From NCBI RefSeq assembly GCF_900114535.1, contig NZ_FOTK01000006.1, positions 124,001 through 188,000 on the forward strand: a stretch of DNA of 64,000 bases, read 5' to 3'. The notes beneath the pieces are model-generated. The model did no database searches and was not told the origin of the DNA. It was given only the letters and a program-made list of their open reading frames with translations. A program made the position numbers and the translations under genes. Within the stretch, counting starts at the first letter, position 1, and each line of letters opens with the position of its first letter. This DNA comes from Methylobacterium pseudosasicola (GTDB lineage Bacteria; Pseudomonadota; Alphaproteobacteria; Rhizobiales; Beijerinckiaceae). Below are positions 31,070 to 39,504 of the stretch, one piece after another.

Positions 31070-31116
31070 GCATCGTCTTTTTTCCGAAAGCCGGCGGCCA
31101 CCTTTCGGGACGATGC
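31070..31116. repeat. Family D hairpin, copy 2
   Basis: GCATCGTC at 31070-31077 pairs with GACGATGC at 31109-31116, with inner CCGAAAG/CTTTCGG arms as in the copy at 29352. On the minus strand it immediately follows the acyltransferase stop at 31118, as copy 1 follows its gene. Confidence 0.75.
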
Positions 31117-31117
31117 C

Positions 31118-32266
31118 CTAGTCCGCCCGACGCCCCGGGGGAACCGGTGCGGGCGCGGCGCGCACACGGTTTTGCGCGGCGCCGGGGTCGAGACGCGCGC
31201 GCGCCCACCGGGTCAGGGGCCGCTCGATGCCGCGATGCACCAGCAGAGCCGCCGCGACGCTGCCGACGACCATGAAGGCGAGGCTGCCCCAGGGATGCAG
31301 GGCCGGGGCGAGGCCGAGCCTGAGCAACGCCTCGCGTCCGAGCCGCAGGGCGAAGGGATGCACGAGGTAGAGGGCGTAGGAGGCATCTCCCAGGAGCACG
31401 AGCCCGCGCATCGGCGCCGACAGCGCTGCGGCTTGCGCCGCATTCCGTTCCGGTCCGAGCGCGGCCGCCACTAGCAGCGCCGCCGGCACGCCGACCAGAA
31501 GTGGGCGCAGGAAACCGTCGGCGGCGCCATCGCCCACGAGCAGGCGAGCGGCTAGGAGCAGCCCGAGGACGCCCGGAACCGCGAGTCCCAGGCGAAGTGA
31601 AACGCCCGGCCGAAAGCCCGCCCGGTGGGCGAGGGCGAGCCCGGCGCCGAGCAGGAACTCCAGCACGATCGGGTTCGCCCAGAACCGGACCGGCACCGGC
31701 AGCCCGGGCACCAGCGCGCCCACCGCGACCAGCATTACCAAGGCTATGGTGAGCCAGGCCACGGCGCCACGCCGGCCGAAGCCGAGCCCGAGGGCGAACA
31801 GCCCGTAGAAGAACGCCTCGTAATTGAGGGTCCAGCCCAGCCCGTAGAGGGGCTGGACGATGCCGTCCGGCCGGGCCGCCGGCCAGAACAGGAACCCGGC
31901 CAGGATCGTGCCGGGCTCCCGCACCAGGGCCGCGGCATCCCCGAGGAGGTCGGGGCGCGCCAGGGCGAGGGCGAGGTAGAGCAGGCTCACCAGCCAGTAG
32001 AGCGGCACCACCCGGGCGATCCGGTGCGCCAGGAAGCGGGCGCGCCCGCCCGGCGCCCCGAACAGCTGGCCGCTCGCATGCACGATGACGAAGCCCGAGA
32101 TCACGAAGAACAGGTCGACCCCGCCCCACCACGGCAGCAGCGTGCCCGGATCGAGAGCCGGCCCCGCGCCGTGGAGCGCCAGCAGCCCGGCCTCGTGCCG
32201 GGCATGATGCCAGACCACCATCAGGGCGGCCACGGCGCGCAGAATCTGGATTTCGATCAGGATCAC
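31118..32266 (-). CDS. Acyltransferase family 3 membrane protein (OafA/YrhL type)
   Basis: 382 residues with about ten hydrophobic segments. The start IQILRAVAALMVVWHHARHE contains the conserved catalytic-type His of the family, and GVDLFFVISGFVIVHAS is diagnostic. Such proteins transfer acetyl or succinyl groups to surface polysaccharides or lipids in the inner membrane. GTG at 32266 is used because the family motif begins only eight residues later. There are no polysaccharide genes nearby, so the substrate is unknown. Confidence 0.85.
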   Translation of the reverse strand: MILIEIQILRAVAALMVVWHHARHEAGLLALHGAGPALDPGTLLPWWGGVDLFFVISGFVIVHASGQLFGAPGGRARFLAHRIARVVPLYWLVSLLYLALALARPDLLGDAAALVREPGTILAGFLFWPAARPDGIVQPLYGLGWTLNYEAFFYGLFALGLGFGRRGAVAWLTIALVMLVAVGALVPGLPVPVRFWANPIVLEFLLGAGLALAHRAGFRPGVSLRLGLAVPGVLGLLLAARLLVGDGAADGFLRPLLVGVPAALLVAAALGPERNAAQAAALSAPMRGLVLLGDASYALYLVHPFALRLGREALLRLGLAPALHPWGSLAFMVVGSVAAALLVHRGIERPLTRWARARLDPGAAQNRVRAAPAPVPPGRRAD

Positions 32267-32323
32267 GGAGCCGTCTGCATCAGTAGAGTCCCTTCAATCC
32301 CGGTCGTTCAGCAAAAAACGGCA

Positions 32324-32348
32324 GGAACCATAGGGCGATGGCCCCGTT
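32324..32348 (+). promoter_or_regulatory. EcfG-type general stress promoter (GGAAC-N16-CGTT) of the DUF4142 gene
   Basis: GGAAC at 32324-32328 and CGTT at 32345-32348 with a 16-base spacer match the EcfG consensus exactly. The message would have a leader of about 120 bases before the ATG at 32478. Confidence 0.7.
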
Positions 32349-32477
32349 GTCGAACCAATTCGCGACCTTGTCGCCGCACGGTTTCGGCTGCGAGACCTTG
32401 GCCCTCGTCAAGGGGCCTGGGCTTCCGCCCCCGACCCAGTGTGCCGGTTCGCGTCTTCACTCGTACTCGAGGTCCCC

Positions 32478-33179
32478 ATGCTGAAGAATTACGCTGCCGC
32501 GTCCGCGCTCGTCCTGGCCCTGTCGACCCCCGCCTTCGCGCAGGGCGCGAACGATTTCCGCCTGCAGTCGATGCAGGCGAATGCCTTCGAGATCCAATCC
32601 TCGCAGATCGCGCTGTCGAAGTCGCGCAACCCGAAGGTGCGGTCCTTCGCCCAGGAGACGATCCGTGACCACCGCGCCGCCAACGTGGCGCTGGCCGGCG
32701 GCGAGAACAATTACATGGCGGCCCGTGACGAAGGCCTGGGCGGCCTCGTGACGGCCCCGCTGGCGGTGGCGGGCGGCGCTGTCGGCGCCGGCGTCGGCGC
32801 GGCCACCGGCGTCGTCGGCGGCACCCTGGCGGGCGGCCCGGTCGGCGGCCTCGAGGGCGCCGGAACCGGTGCTGCCAACGGCGCGGCGGCCGGCAGCCGC
32901 ATGGGTCGCGGCGACATGGCCACCGGCGCCTCGACAATCGTGCCGCCGAGCCCCGAGCAGCAGGCGATGCTCGCCGAGCTGTCGGCGACCCCGGCCGGCC
33001 CGCGCTTCGACCGTCTGTACGCGACCCAGCAGATCCAGGCGCACCAAATGACGATCGCCATGACCCAGGCCTACGCCCAGGGCGGCCCGAACCCGGCCCT
33101 GCGCAACTACGCCCAGCAGGCCCTCCCGGCCCTGCAGGCCCATTACGACCACGCTCAGCGCCTGCCGGGTGCGATGTAA
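32478..33179 (+). CDS. DUF4142 domain exported protein, glycine/alanine-rich
   Basis: 233 residues with a signal peptide (KNYAAASALVLALSTPAFAQ). The next 50 residues begin the ferritin-like helical DUF4142 domain (DFRLQSMQANAFEIQSSQIA then SFAQETIRDHRAANVAL). A glycine/valine-rich insert (residues about 95-150, for example VGAGVGAATGVVGGTLAGGP) interrupts it before the second helical half (QQAMLAELSATPAG and later). DUF4142 proteins are often under general stress control in alphaproteobacteria, which fits the EcfG-type promoter. The insert is unusual and resembles glycine-zipper membrane segments. Confidence 0.8.
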   Translation: MLKNYAAASALVLALSTPAFAQGANDFRLQSMQANAFEIQSSQIALSKSRNPKVRSFAQETIRDHRAANVALAGGENNYMAARDEGLGGLVTAPLAVAGGAVGAGVGAATGVVGGTLAGGPVGGLEGAGTGAANGAAAGSRMGRGDMATGASTIVPPSPEQQAMLAELSATPAGPRFDRLYATQQIQAHQMTIAMTQAYAQGGPNPALRNYAQQALPALQAHYDHAQRLPGAM

Positions 33180-33219
33180 TTTCGGGATCGCCCGGCCTCG
33201 GCCGGGCGGCAACGGGAAG

Positions 33220-33248
33220 GGCGGTGGGCGCGAGCCCGCCGCCTTTTT
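33220..33248 (+). terminator. Intrinsic terminator after the DUF4142 gene
   Basis: GGCGGTGGGC (33220-33229) pairs with GCCCGCCGCC (33234-33243) around GCGA with one G-T pair, followed by TTTTT. It lies 40 bases past the stop. Confidence 0.85.
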
Positions 33249-33269
33249 CATGTCCGGTCGCACGCCAGT

Positions 33270-33359
33270 GTCATTGCGAGCGCAGCGAAGCAACCCAGGA
33301 CGGCGCGCGCTCACGAAGCGTAGCGTCTCCCTGGGTCACTTCGCTGCGCTCGTGATGAC
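33270..33359. repeat. Family A palindromic repeat, copy 3
   Basis: 90 bases from GTCATTGCGAGCGCAGCGAA to ACTTCGCTGCGCTCGTGATG AC, with a diverged centre. It lies in the convergent gap between the DUF4142 and carbonic anhydrase genes. Confidence 0.8.
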
Positions 33360-33663
33360 GGTGCGAGACGATCAGCCGAGCGCCTCTGCGGATCAGCGCG
33401 CGAAACCGATGAAGGTCTCTGCCGTCATCGCCCCATAGCGGCCTCAGACCCACTCGGTCGTGCCGGCCCCGTTCCTTCGCGCTTCGGCTTGTGAAACCTG
33501 CGACAGGCTCCCTCGCCCGTGCGGGAGAGGGGACCCGCGTCGGATTCGGCAAGGAAGGAGCCTGCCGGCCCCATATTGGGGAGCGAAGCGTCGAGCTTCC
33601 CAGAAAGCCCAAGCCCCCCGGCTAGAGGGGCCGCACAAGCACCCCTAGCCCTCGCTCACCCCC
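33360..33663. other. Convergent intergenic region with no gene seen
   Basis: About 300 bases between a family A repeat and the carbonic anhydrase stop. A short hairpin, CCCCATATTGGGG, occurs near 33570. No supported coding frame, promoter or terminator is seen. Confidence 0.5.
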
Positions 33664-34326
33664 TCAGTCGCAGGCCACCGCGGTCGGCAGCACCTTGCGC
33701 CCCGCATTGTCCACCGCCGGGTGGAAATCACCCGTCTCCGGATCGCGCACCAGCAGCACGCCGTTGGCGACGCCGAAATGGGCGCCGTGGAGGTTGAGCC
33801 GGCCGTCCTCGACCCGCTCCTTGATGAACGGGAAGCTCAGCAGGTTCTCGATGCTCTGGCTGACCATGGCGTGCTCCATCCGTGTCAGGTAGTCGGGCGC
33901 GCTTGAGTCCCCCGCCTTGGCCTCGGCCGGGGCCACGAGCGAGACCCACTTGCCGATGAAGTTGCTGCTGGAGAGCGGCGCGGCCTTGTTGGCGAAGGCC
34001 TTGATGCCGCCGCAGGTGGCGTGACCGAGCACGACGATGTGCTTCACCTCCAGGGCCTGGACGGCGAATTCGATGGCCGCCGAGGTGCCATGATAGGCGC
34101 CGTCCGGCTCGAAGATCGGCACGATGTTGGCGACGTTGCGGATCACGAACAGCTCGCCCGGCCCGGCATCGAAGATCGCCTCGGGCGCCACCCGGCTGTC
34201 GCAGCAGCTGATCACCAGGATCTGCGGCTCCTGGCTCTGGGCGAGCTGCGCGAAGCGCCGGCGCTCGGTGGGGAACCGGTCCGCCAGGAACGCGCGGTAG
34301 CCCTCGGTCAGGAATTCAGGGAACAT
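33664..34326 (-). CDS. Beta-class carbonic anhydrase
   Basis: 220 residues. It shows the zinc-binding CCDSRVAPEAIFDAGPGELF (Cys-x-Asp-x-Arg) and VVLGHATCGGIKAF (His-x2-Cys), with FVIRNVANIVP between them. It interconverts CO2 and bicarbonate in the cytoplasm, providing bicarbonate for carboxylation. CTTGAGGAGATGGC before the ATG is a strong ribosome site. The nearest same-strand neighbour upstream is a Nudix gene 44 bases away. A two-domain hexapeptide protein of gamma-carbonic-anhydrase type lies at 62970. Confidence 0.94.
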   Translation of the reverse strand: MFPEFLTEGYRAFLADRFPTERRRFAQLAQSQEPQILVISCCDSRVAPEAIFDAGPGELFVIRNVANIVPIFEPDGAYHGTSAAIEFAVQALEVKHIVVLGHATCGGIKAFANKAAPLSSSNFIGKWVSLVAPAEAKAGDSSAPDYLTRMEHAMVSQSIENLLSFPFIKERVEDGRLNLHGAHFGVANGVLLVRDPETGDFHPAVDNAGRKVLPTAVACD

Positions 34327-34370
34327 GCCATCTCCTCAAGGTTGCGATCTTCGCAGGTGCGAGATCGGGA

Positions 34371-34886
34371 TCAGCGATCGTGCCAAGTCAGAACGCGCGG
34401 CCGGGCCGGAATAGTCCCTGCGGCGAGATCGCTCGCGAGGTCGGCGAGACCCGCCGGCTCGACGCGCTCACCGCTCGCTCGGAGCTCGTCGAGCGGCCAC
34501 CAGCGGGTGCCGATCACCGGGTTGTCCTCGGTCTCGGCGAGCTGGCTGGTATCGACCCTTTCGTCGGGCAGGCGGACCAGAAAGTAGCGTTCGCGGGCGT
34601 CCCGCGACTGGCGGAACAGGTGGAACGGGCCGTCGCAGGCGGCGACCTGCGGGCCGATCGCGACATCGTCGCGGCCGATCTCCTCCCCGAGCTCCCGCCG
34701 GCAGGCGGTGACGTGGTCCTCGCCGGGCTCCAGCCCGCCGCCGGGCATAAACCAGAACCGCAGCGGCTCGCCGTCCGGCCCCTTGGCGTGGACCGACGCG
34801 TAGGCGATCAGCAGGATCCGGTCCTGTGGATCGAGGACGATCGCCCGGGCAACGTGGCGGATCGGGATTGGGTGCGGCGCGCTCAT
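34371..34886 (-). CDS. Nudix hydrolase
   Basis: 171 residues with a complete Nudix box, GGLEPGEDHVTACRRELGEE IG, spanning residues about 50-72. The N-terminal RHVARAIVLDPQDRILLIAY is the usual first strand. It acts on a nucleoside diphosphate linked to another group; the substrate cannot be predicted. It ends 44 bases before the carbonic anhydrase start and may share its transcript. Confidence 0.87.
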   Translation of the reverse strand: MSAPHPIPIRHVARAIVLDPQDRILLIAYASVHAKGPDGEPLRFWFMPGGGLEPGEDHVTACRRELGEEIGRDDVAIGPQVAACDGPFHLFRQSRDARERYFLVRLPDERVDTSQLAETEDNPVIGTRWWPLDELRASGERVEPAGLADLASDLAAGTIPARPRVLTWHDR

Positions 34887-34979
34887 GGGGCTGAGCTAGA
34901 GCGCGACGGTCCGGACGGACACGGGTCGCGCGCGCGATCCGCAAGAATTGAGCGCCGCACCGGACCGTGAAATCACTGA

Positions 34980-35741
34980 TCATGGCCCTCGAATAGCCGG
35001 CGCCCAGATCACCACCGGCAGCCCATAGGCGTCCCGCTCCGGCGGATCCGGCAGCGGCACCGCGCGGCCGTCTAGGATGTCCCAGGCCACCACCAGGGCG
35101 GCCAAAGCGTCGAGATGGTCGTCGGCCGGCACGCCCTTGGCCCGGGCGTCGAGCAAGGCCGCCGGCAGGCCGGCCGCTTCGAGCAGGCTCCGGCGCAGGG
35201 CGAGCCCCTCTCGGGCCCGGGCGCCCTTCTTCGGCAAGCCGAGGGGGCGGCCGCCGTTGAGGGCGTGGAACGCCACCTCCGGGTGGACCTCATGGACCCG
35301 CGCCAATGCCTCCGGCCGCGCCCGCAGCAGCGTGTCCACGGCGCGGACATAGCGGAAGATGTTGTAGCCCTGGATCGAGGGCGCGAAGGGCGGCTCGCTC
35401 GCCGCCCGGGATGCGGCTTTGGCGGCGTCGTAGTCGGGCGCGTAGATCGCCGCCCGGGGCGGCATCGGGAAGACCGAGGATCGCGCGGCCCCGAGCCGAA
35501 CCCGGGCGGCCAAGTCGGCAACCCGGCCGCCCCCAAGAATCCGGTCCGGCAAGCCGATCGGCACGTCGATGCCGACGATCAGCGGCTGCTCCGGCGCGTC
35601 GAGCAGCGCCGCCACATCAGGAAACAGGGCGCAGCGGTGCCGCTCCGGATCGTCGAGGTCGAGGAGCGCTCCCGCCCAGGCGCCCCGGCAGCCGTCGAGT
35701 CCCGCGACCCAGCGCGCCATCCCGTCCCCACGATCGACCAT
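34980..35741 (-). CDS. DUF429 protein, predicted RNase H-like nuclease
   Basis: 253 residues from the ATG at 35741 (246 if ATG 35720 is used). RNase H-fold acidic positions are visible: WVAGLDGCRGAWAGALLDL, VGIDVPIGLPDR and ADDHLDALAALVVAWD. The family is predicted to be nuclease-like, but substrate and role are not established. It diverges from the CitE-like gene with an 82-base gap. A much longer frame runs back to 36305 but overlaps the CitE gene and is not supported. Confidence 0.82.
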   Translation of the reverse strand: MVDRGDGMARWVAGLDGCRGAWAGALLDLDDPERHRCALFPDVAALLDAPEQPLIVGIDVPIGLPDRILGGGRVADLAARVRLGAARSSVFPMPPRAAIYAPDYDAAKAASRAASEPPFAPSIQGYNIFRYVRAVDTLLRARPEALARVHEVHPEVAFHALNGGRPLGLPKKGARAREGLALRRSLLEAAGLPAALLDARAKGVPADDHLDALAALVVAWDILDGRAVPLPDPPERDAYGLPVVIWAPAIRGP

Positions 35742-35823
35742 CCCCGCGATGCGTTCTTGCCCGGGACGCGGCGGAAAGCTATCGGCGATCCGAAGGGCGC
35801 CCCGCCGGCCCGGGAGAAGCGTG

Positions 35824-36705
35824 ATGAGCGAGATCCGTCCCCGCCGCAGCGTGCTGGCCATGCCCGGCTCCAATGCCCGCGCCCTCGAAAAGGCGCGGAA
35901 CCTCCCCGCCGACGTGATCCTGATCGACTTGGAGGACGGCGTCGCCCCGGAGCGGAAGGATGAGGCCCGCGCGGCGGTGGCGGCCGCGGTCGCGGCCCGG
36001 GGTTTTGGCCCGCGCGAGGTGGTGGTGCGGATCAACCCGCCCGAGACCGAAGCCGGCGAGGCCGACCTCGCGGCGCTGGCCGGGGCCGGCGCCGACGCGA
36101 TCCTGGTGCCGAAGGTGCGCAGCTCCGACGCGCTGATCGCCGTGGGCTCCCGCCTGCGCCGGCTCGGCGCGCCCCTGGCGACGCGGATCTGGGCGATGAT
36201 CGAGACCCCGATGGCGGTGGTCAATGCCGCCGAGATCGCCGGCGCCGCCCGGGACGTGGACGGCCGCCTCGCCGCCCTGGTGATCGGCCCCAACGACCTC
36301 GTCACCGCGGCCCGGATCCGCCCCCCGGGGCGGGCGGCCCTGCGCCCCTGGCTGATGACGGTTCTGGCCGCCGCCCGGGCCTACGAGATCGAGGCGATCG
36401 ACGGCGTGTTTTCCGGCCTCGACGACGCGGCGGGATTCGAGGCGGAATGCAGGGAGGGCCGCGACCTCGGCTTCGACGGAAAAATGCTGATCCATCCGAG
36501 CCAGATCGAGCCGGCCAATGCCGCCTTCGGGCCGGGCGAGGCCGAGATCGCCGAGGCCCGCCGGGTGGTCGCGGCCTTCGCGGCGCCGGAGAACCAGGCG
36601 CACGGGGTAATTGCGCTCGACGGGCGCATGGTCGAACGCCTTCATGTCGAGGCGGCCCGGCGCATCCTGGCGCTGGCCGAGGCGATCGGGCGGCTCGGCG
36701 CGTGA
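35824..36705 (+). CDS. CitE/HpcH family CoA-ester lyase
   Basis: 293 residues of the HpcH/HpaI aldolase family. Visible motifs are RSVLAMPGSNARALEKA, VILIDLEDGVAPERK (metal-site Glu/Asp), IWAMIETPMAVV and LGFDGKMLIHPSQIEPAN. Relatives are malyl-CoA lyase, malyl-CoA thioesterase and citramalyl-CoA lyase. It is shorter than and distinct from the serine-cycle malyl-CoA lyase as I recall it, so a thioesterase or citramalyl-CoA role is equally likely. GGGAGAAG upstream supports the start. Its stop overlaps the GTG start of dut. Confidence 0.85.
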   Translation: MSEIRPRRSVLAMPGSNARALEKARNLPADVILIDLEDGVAPERKDEARAAVAAAVAARGFGPREVVVRINPPETEAGEADLAALAGAGADAILVPKVRSSDALIAVGSRLRRLGAPLATRIWAMIETPMAVVNAAEIAGAARDVDGRLAALVIGPNDLVTAARIRPPGRAALRPWLMTVLAAARAYEIEAIDGVFSGLDDAAGFEAECREGRDLGFDGKMLIHPSQIEPANAAFGPGEAEIAEARRVVAAFAAPENQAHGVIALDGRMVERLHVEAARRILALAEAIGRLGA

Positions 36706-37172
36706 GCGCGCTGCCTGAGGTCGGCCTGCGCCTCCTCGACCCGCGCCTGACCGGCTGGGGATTCCCGCGCTGGGGCTCGGCGGCGGCCGCCGGCCTCGAC
36801 CTCCATGCCTGCCTGGACGAACCGCTGGTCCTGCCACCGGGGGGCGCTCCGGCCCTGATCCCAGCGGGCTTCAGCGTGCTGATCCGCAACCCCGACTGGT
36901 GCGGCCTGATTTTCCCCCGCTCCGGCCGCGGCCACCGCGACGGCCTCGTGCTCGGCAACGGCACCGGCGTGATCGACGCGGATTACGAAGGCCCCCTGAT
37001 GGTCTCGGCCTGGAACCGCGACGCCGCGAGTCCAATCCGGATTGAGCCGGGCGACCGGATCGCGCAGCTGGTCTTCACCCGCGTGACCCGGCCGGTCCTG
37101 ACCGTGCTGGAGGACGAGCCCGGTTCGGGCTCGGGGCGGGGTGCGGGCGGGTTCGGATCGAGCGGGCGGTAG
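36702..37172 (+). CDS. dut: dUTP diphosphatase
   Basis: 156 residues. All five dUTPase motifs are present: AAGLDLHACL (1), FPRSGRGHRDGLVLGN (2), GTGVIDADYEGPLMVSAWN (3), EPGDRIAQLVF (4) and the tail GRGAGGFGSSGR (5). It converts dUTP to dUMP and pyrophosphate. The start is GTG at 36702, overlapping the TGA of the CitE-like gene (GTGA), so translation is coupled. With the dCTP deaminase family gene at 1120 it completes the route from dCTP to dUMP. Confidence 0.94.
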   Translation: MSALPEVGLRLLDPRLTGWGFPRWGSAAAAGLDLHACLDEPLVLPPGGAPALIPAGFSVLIRNPDWCGLIFPRSGRGHRDGLVLGNGTGVIDADYEGPLMVSAWNRDAASPIRIEPGDRIAQLVFTRVTRPVLTVLEDEPGSGSGRGAGGFGSSGR

Positions 37173-37304
37173 GCGACGCGCTGTGGATCCAGGGCCGCGC
37201 AAGAGCGCTGGACATCCAGATCACCGCCCCGTCCCGCAATGGCTGAGCCACTCCACTCCACCGCCGCATCCTGAGCGGTCATCAGACGCGTCCTTCCCAT
37301 CCCC

Positions 37305-37427
37305 CCTCATCTTGAGGCGACGAAGCGCAGCGAAGGCCTCGAAGGAGGCCTTCAGGGATCAAGGAGGCTTCTGGAGGGCTCCTTCGAGGCCCGGCGATCT
37401 GCGATCGCCAGGCACCTCAGGATGAGG
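37305..37427. repeat. Family B palindromic repeat, copy 3
   Basis: About 123 bases from CCTCATCTTGAGGCGACG to GGCACCTCAGGATGAGG, with inner GCCTCGAAGGAGGCC and GGGCTCCTTCGAGGC arms. It occupies the 300-base convergent gap between dut and the DUF815 gene; the rest of that gap shows nothing else. Confidence 0.8.
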
Positions 37428-37472
37428 GCGTGGGTGGGATATCTCAGTTTGATCAGGCGCTTATAAGACTCT

Positions 37473-38339
37473 TCAATCCAGCGCCTTCCCCATCCGCCCG
37501 GCGAGATCCTGGATGAACTGGAAGGCGGTGCGGCCGGAACGGGAGCCGCGGGTGGTAGCCCATTCCAGCGCCTCGGCGCGCAGGCGTTCGGGCGGCAGGT
37601 CGAGGCCGTAGCGCTCGGCATAGGCGCGGATCATCGCCAGGAACTCGTCCTGGCTGCATTTGTGGAATCCGAGCCAGAGGCCGAACCGGTCCGAGAGCGA
37701 GACCTTTTCCTCCACGGCCTCGCCGGGATTGATCGCCGTGGAGCGCTCGTTCTCCACCATGTCGCGGGCGAGCAGGTGCCGGCGGTTGGAGGTCGCGTAG
37801 AACAGCACGTTGCCGGGCCGGCCCTCGATGCCGCCGTCCAGCGCGGTCTTGAGCGACTTGTACGAGGTGTCGTCGCCGTCGAAGGACAGGTCGTCGCAAT
37901 AGACCAGCCAGCGATGCGGATCGGGCCGCAGCAGCGCCATCAGGTCGGGCAGGGCCTCGATATCCTCCCGGTGGATCTCCACGAGCTTCATCGGCCGCGC
38001 GCCCTCCGGCCGGCGGGCGTTGATCTCGGCATGGGCCGCCTTGACCAGCGAGGACTTGCCCATGCCGCGGGCGCCCCAGAGCAGGGCGTTGTTGGCCGGC
38101 AGGCCACGGGCGAAGCGCTCCGTGTTCTCGATCAGGGTGTCGCGGGCCCGGTCGATGCCGGTGAGCAGACCGATCTCCACCCGGGCCACTTGCGGCACCG
38201 CGGTGAGCCGCCGCTCGGGCCCCCACAGGAAGGCGTCGGCGGCGTTCGGGTCGAAGGCCGGCGGGGCGGGCGGGGCGGCCCGCTCCAGCGCGGTGGCGAT
38301 CCGCTCCAGGAGCGGCATCAGAGTCTCGAGGCTCGTCAT
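37473..38339 (-). CDS. DUF815 family AAA+ ATPase
   Basis: 288 residues. The Walker A loop is LLWGARGMGKSSLVKA and the Walker B/sensor region includes WLVYCDDLSFDGDD; NVLFYATSNRRHLLARDM is the characteristic sensor segment of this family. Role unknown; it is widespread in alphaproteobacteria as a single-gene ATPase. ATG at 38339 is preferred over a frame to 38375 that adds twelve residues. It converges with dut and diverges from the OsmC gene. Confidence 0.85.
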   Translation of the reverse strand: MTSLETLMPLLERIATALERAAPPAPPAFDPNAADAFLWGPERRLTAVPQVARVEIGLLTGIDRARDTLIENTERFARGLPANNALLWGARGMGKSSLVKAAHAEINARRPEGARPMKLVEIHREDIEALPDLMALLRPDPHRWLVYCDDLSFDGDDTSYKSLKTALDGGIEGRPGNVLFYATSNRRHLLARDMVENERSTAINPGEAVEEKVSLSDRFGLWLGFHKCSQDEFLAMIRAYAERYGLDLPPERLRAEALEWATTRGSRSGRTAFQFIQDLAGRMGKALD

Positions 38340-38488
38340 CGGATCGGGGGGTTGGCTGCCGGATCGGTGGAGCAACCGTACTACGGCGTTCGGTTGCGGA
38401 AATCACCCGGTCGACGATTGCATCCGCCCGGGGCCGAACGCGCCCCGGTATCGAACGTTGGATGCTTCGCGAGGCCGGGAGGGCGCCG

Positions 38489-38932
38489 ATGGAAGCGGGA
38501 CCGACGATCCGGATCACCCAGGTCGGCGCTTATGTCTTCACGGTCGATTTCGGCGCCGCCCTGCCCGAACTCCTCACCGACGAGGCGCCCCCGGTGGGCG
38601 GCGGCACCGGCCCGGTCCCGGAGCAGATGCTGATCGCCGGGGTGGCGAACTGCCTCTGCGCCAGCCTGGTCTTCGCCCTGGGCAAGTTCCGGCAGGACGC
38701 GCAGAGCGTCGCCGCGGAAGCCGCCTGCCGGGTCACGCGCAATGCGGAGGGCCGGCTACGGATCACCGGGATCGACGTGCACATCCGGCTCGGCGCGCAG
38801 GCTGCGGCGATGCCGCGGATCGATCGGGTGCTGGAGCAGTTCCAGCGCTTCTGCACGGTCTCGGAGAGCGTGAAGGCCGGGATCCCGGTCTCCGTCTCGG
38901 TGGAGGATGGCGACGGGACGCGGCTCGCGTGA
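38489..38932 (+). CDS. OsmC family peroxiredoxin-like protein
   Basis: 147 residues. Two redox cysteines are in the expected places: ANCLCASLVFALGKFR in the central helix and FQRFCTVSESVKAGIPVSVS near the C-terminus, with GGTGPVPEQMLIAGVANC before the first. Such proteins reduce organic hydroperoxides or are of related function. Start at 38489 is chosen for the GGGAGGG upstream; another ATG lies at 38462. An upstream partner is not evident. Confidence 0.85.
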   Translation: MEAGPTIRITQVGAYVFTVDFGAALPELLTDEAPPVGGGTGPVPEQMLIAGVANCLCASLVFALGKFRQDAQSVAAEAACRVTRNAEGRLRITGIDVHIRLGAQAAAMPRIDRVLEQFQRFCTVSESVKAGIPVSVSVEDGDGTRLA

Positions 38933-39053
38933 CGCGTGGTGAGGGTTCCATGCGGGGGTTTTTGCAGAGATGCGGCCGAAGCCTCCGCTCCGGCAAGCCT
39001 CCACTCACCGCATCCCGCGATGAGAAAAATCGTTGTCCGGACAGGAGTGACCC

Positions 39054-39419
39054 ATGGCAGACGACTCCCAAAAAACCGCCCGCGAGCCGAGGGCCCTGGC
39101 CCAGCTCTTCAACCAGCGCGCCAATGCCGGCGACGTCGAGGGGCTGGTGGCGCTCTATGAGCCGGGGGCGGTGCTGGCGGCCGGGCGGGTGGTCGCCACC
39201 GGGCATAACGAGATCCGGGCCTTCTACGCCAGCCTGCTGGGGCGCAAATCCGACTTCCCAGCTCCCGAGACGCTGCAGCCCATCCGCAACGGCGATCTCG
39301 CTTTGACCTTCGCCCGGCTGCCCAACGGCGCGCTCTCGGTGGAGGTCGCCCGGGCGCAGCCGGACGGGACCTGGCTCTGGGCGATCGACCAGCTGAAGAT
39401 CGCGCCGCCGAAGGACTAG
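39054..39419 (+). CDS. SnoaL-like (NTF2-fold) protein
   Basis: 121 residues with the SnoaL/DUF4440 pattern: [27 protein letters not shown] at the N-terminus, then [16 protein letters not shown] and a C-terminal [15 protein letters not shown]. The cone-shaped fold binds small hydrophobic ligands, and roles range from isomerase to polyketide cyclase. AGGAG precedes the ATG. It lies between the OsmC gene and serS on the same strand; function unknown. Confidence 0.82.
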   Translation: MADDSQKTAREPRALAQLFNQRANAGDVEGLVALYEPGAVLAAGRVVATGHNEIRAFYASLLGRKSDFPAPETLQPIRNGDLALTFARLPNGALSVEVARAQPDGTWLWAIDQLKIAPPKD

Positions 39420-39504
39420 CCGTCCCGCGCTTGTCCCACCGGACGCGATGCGGCAAAGCGGGGGCCGCGCGCCTCGAGCCTGCGCGCCGATCCGAGCCGA
39501 CACG

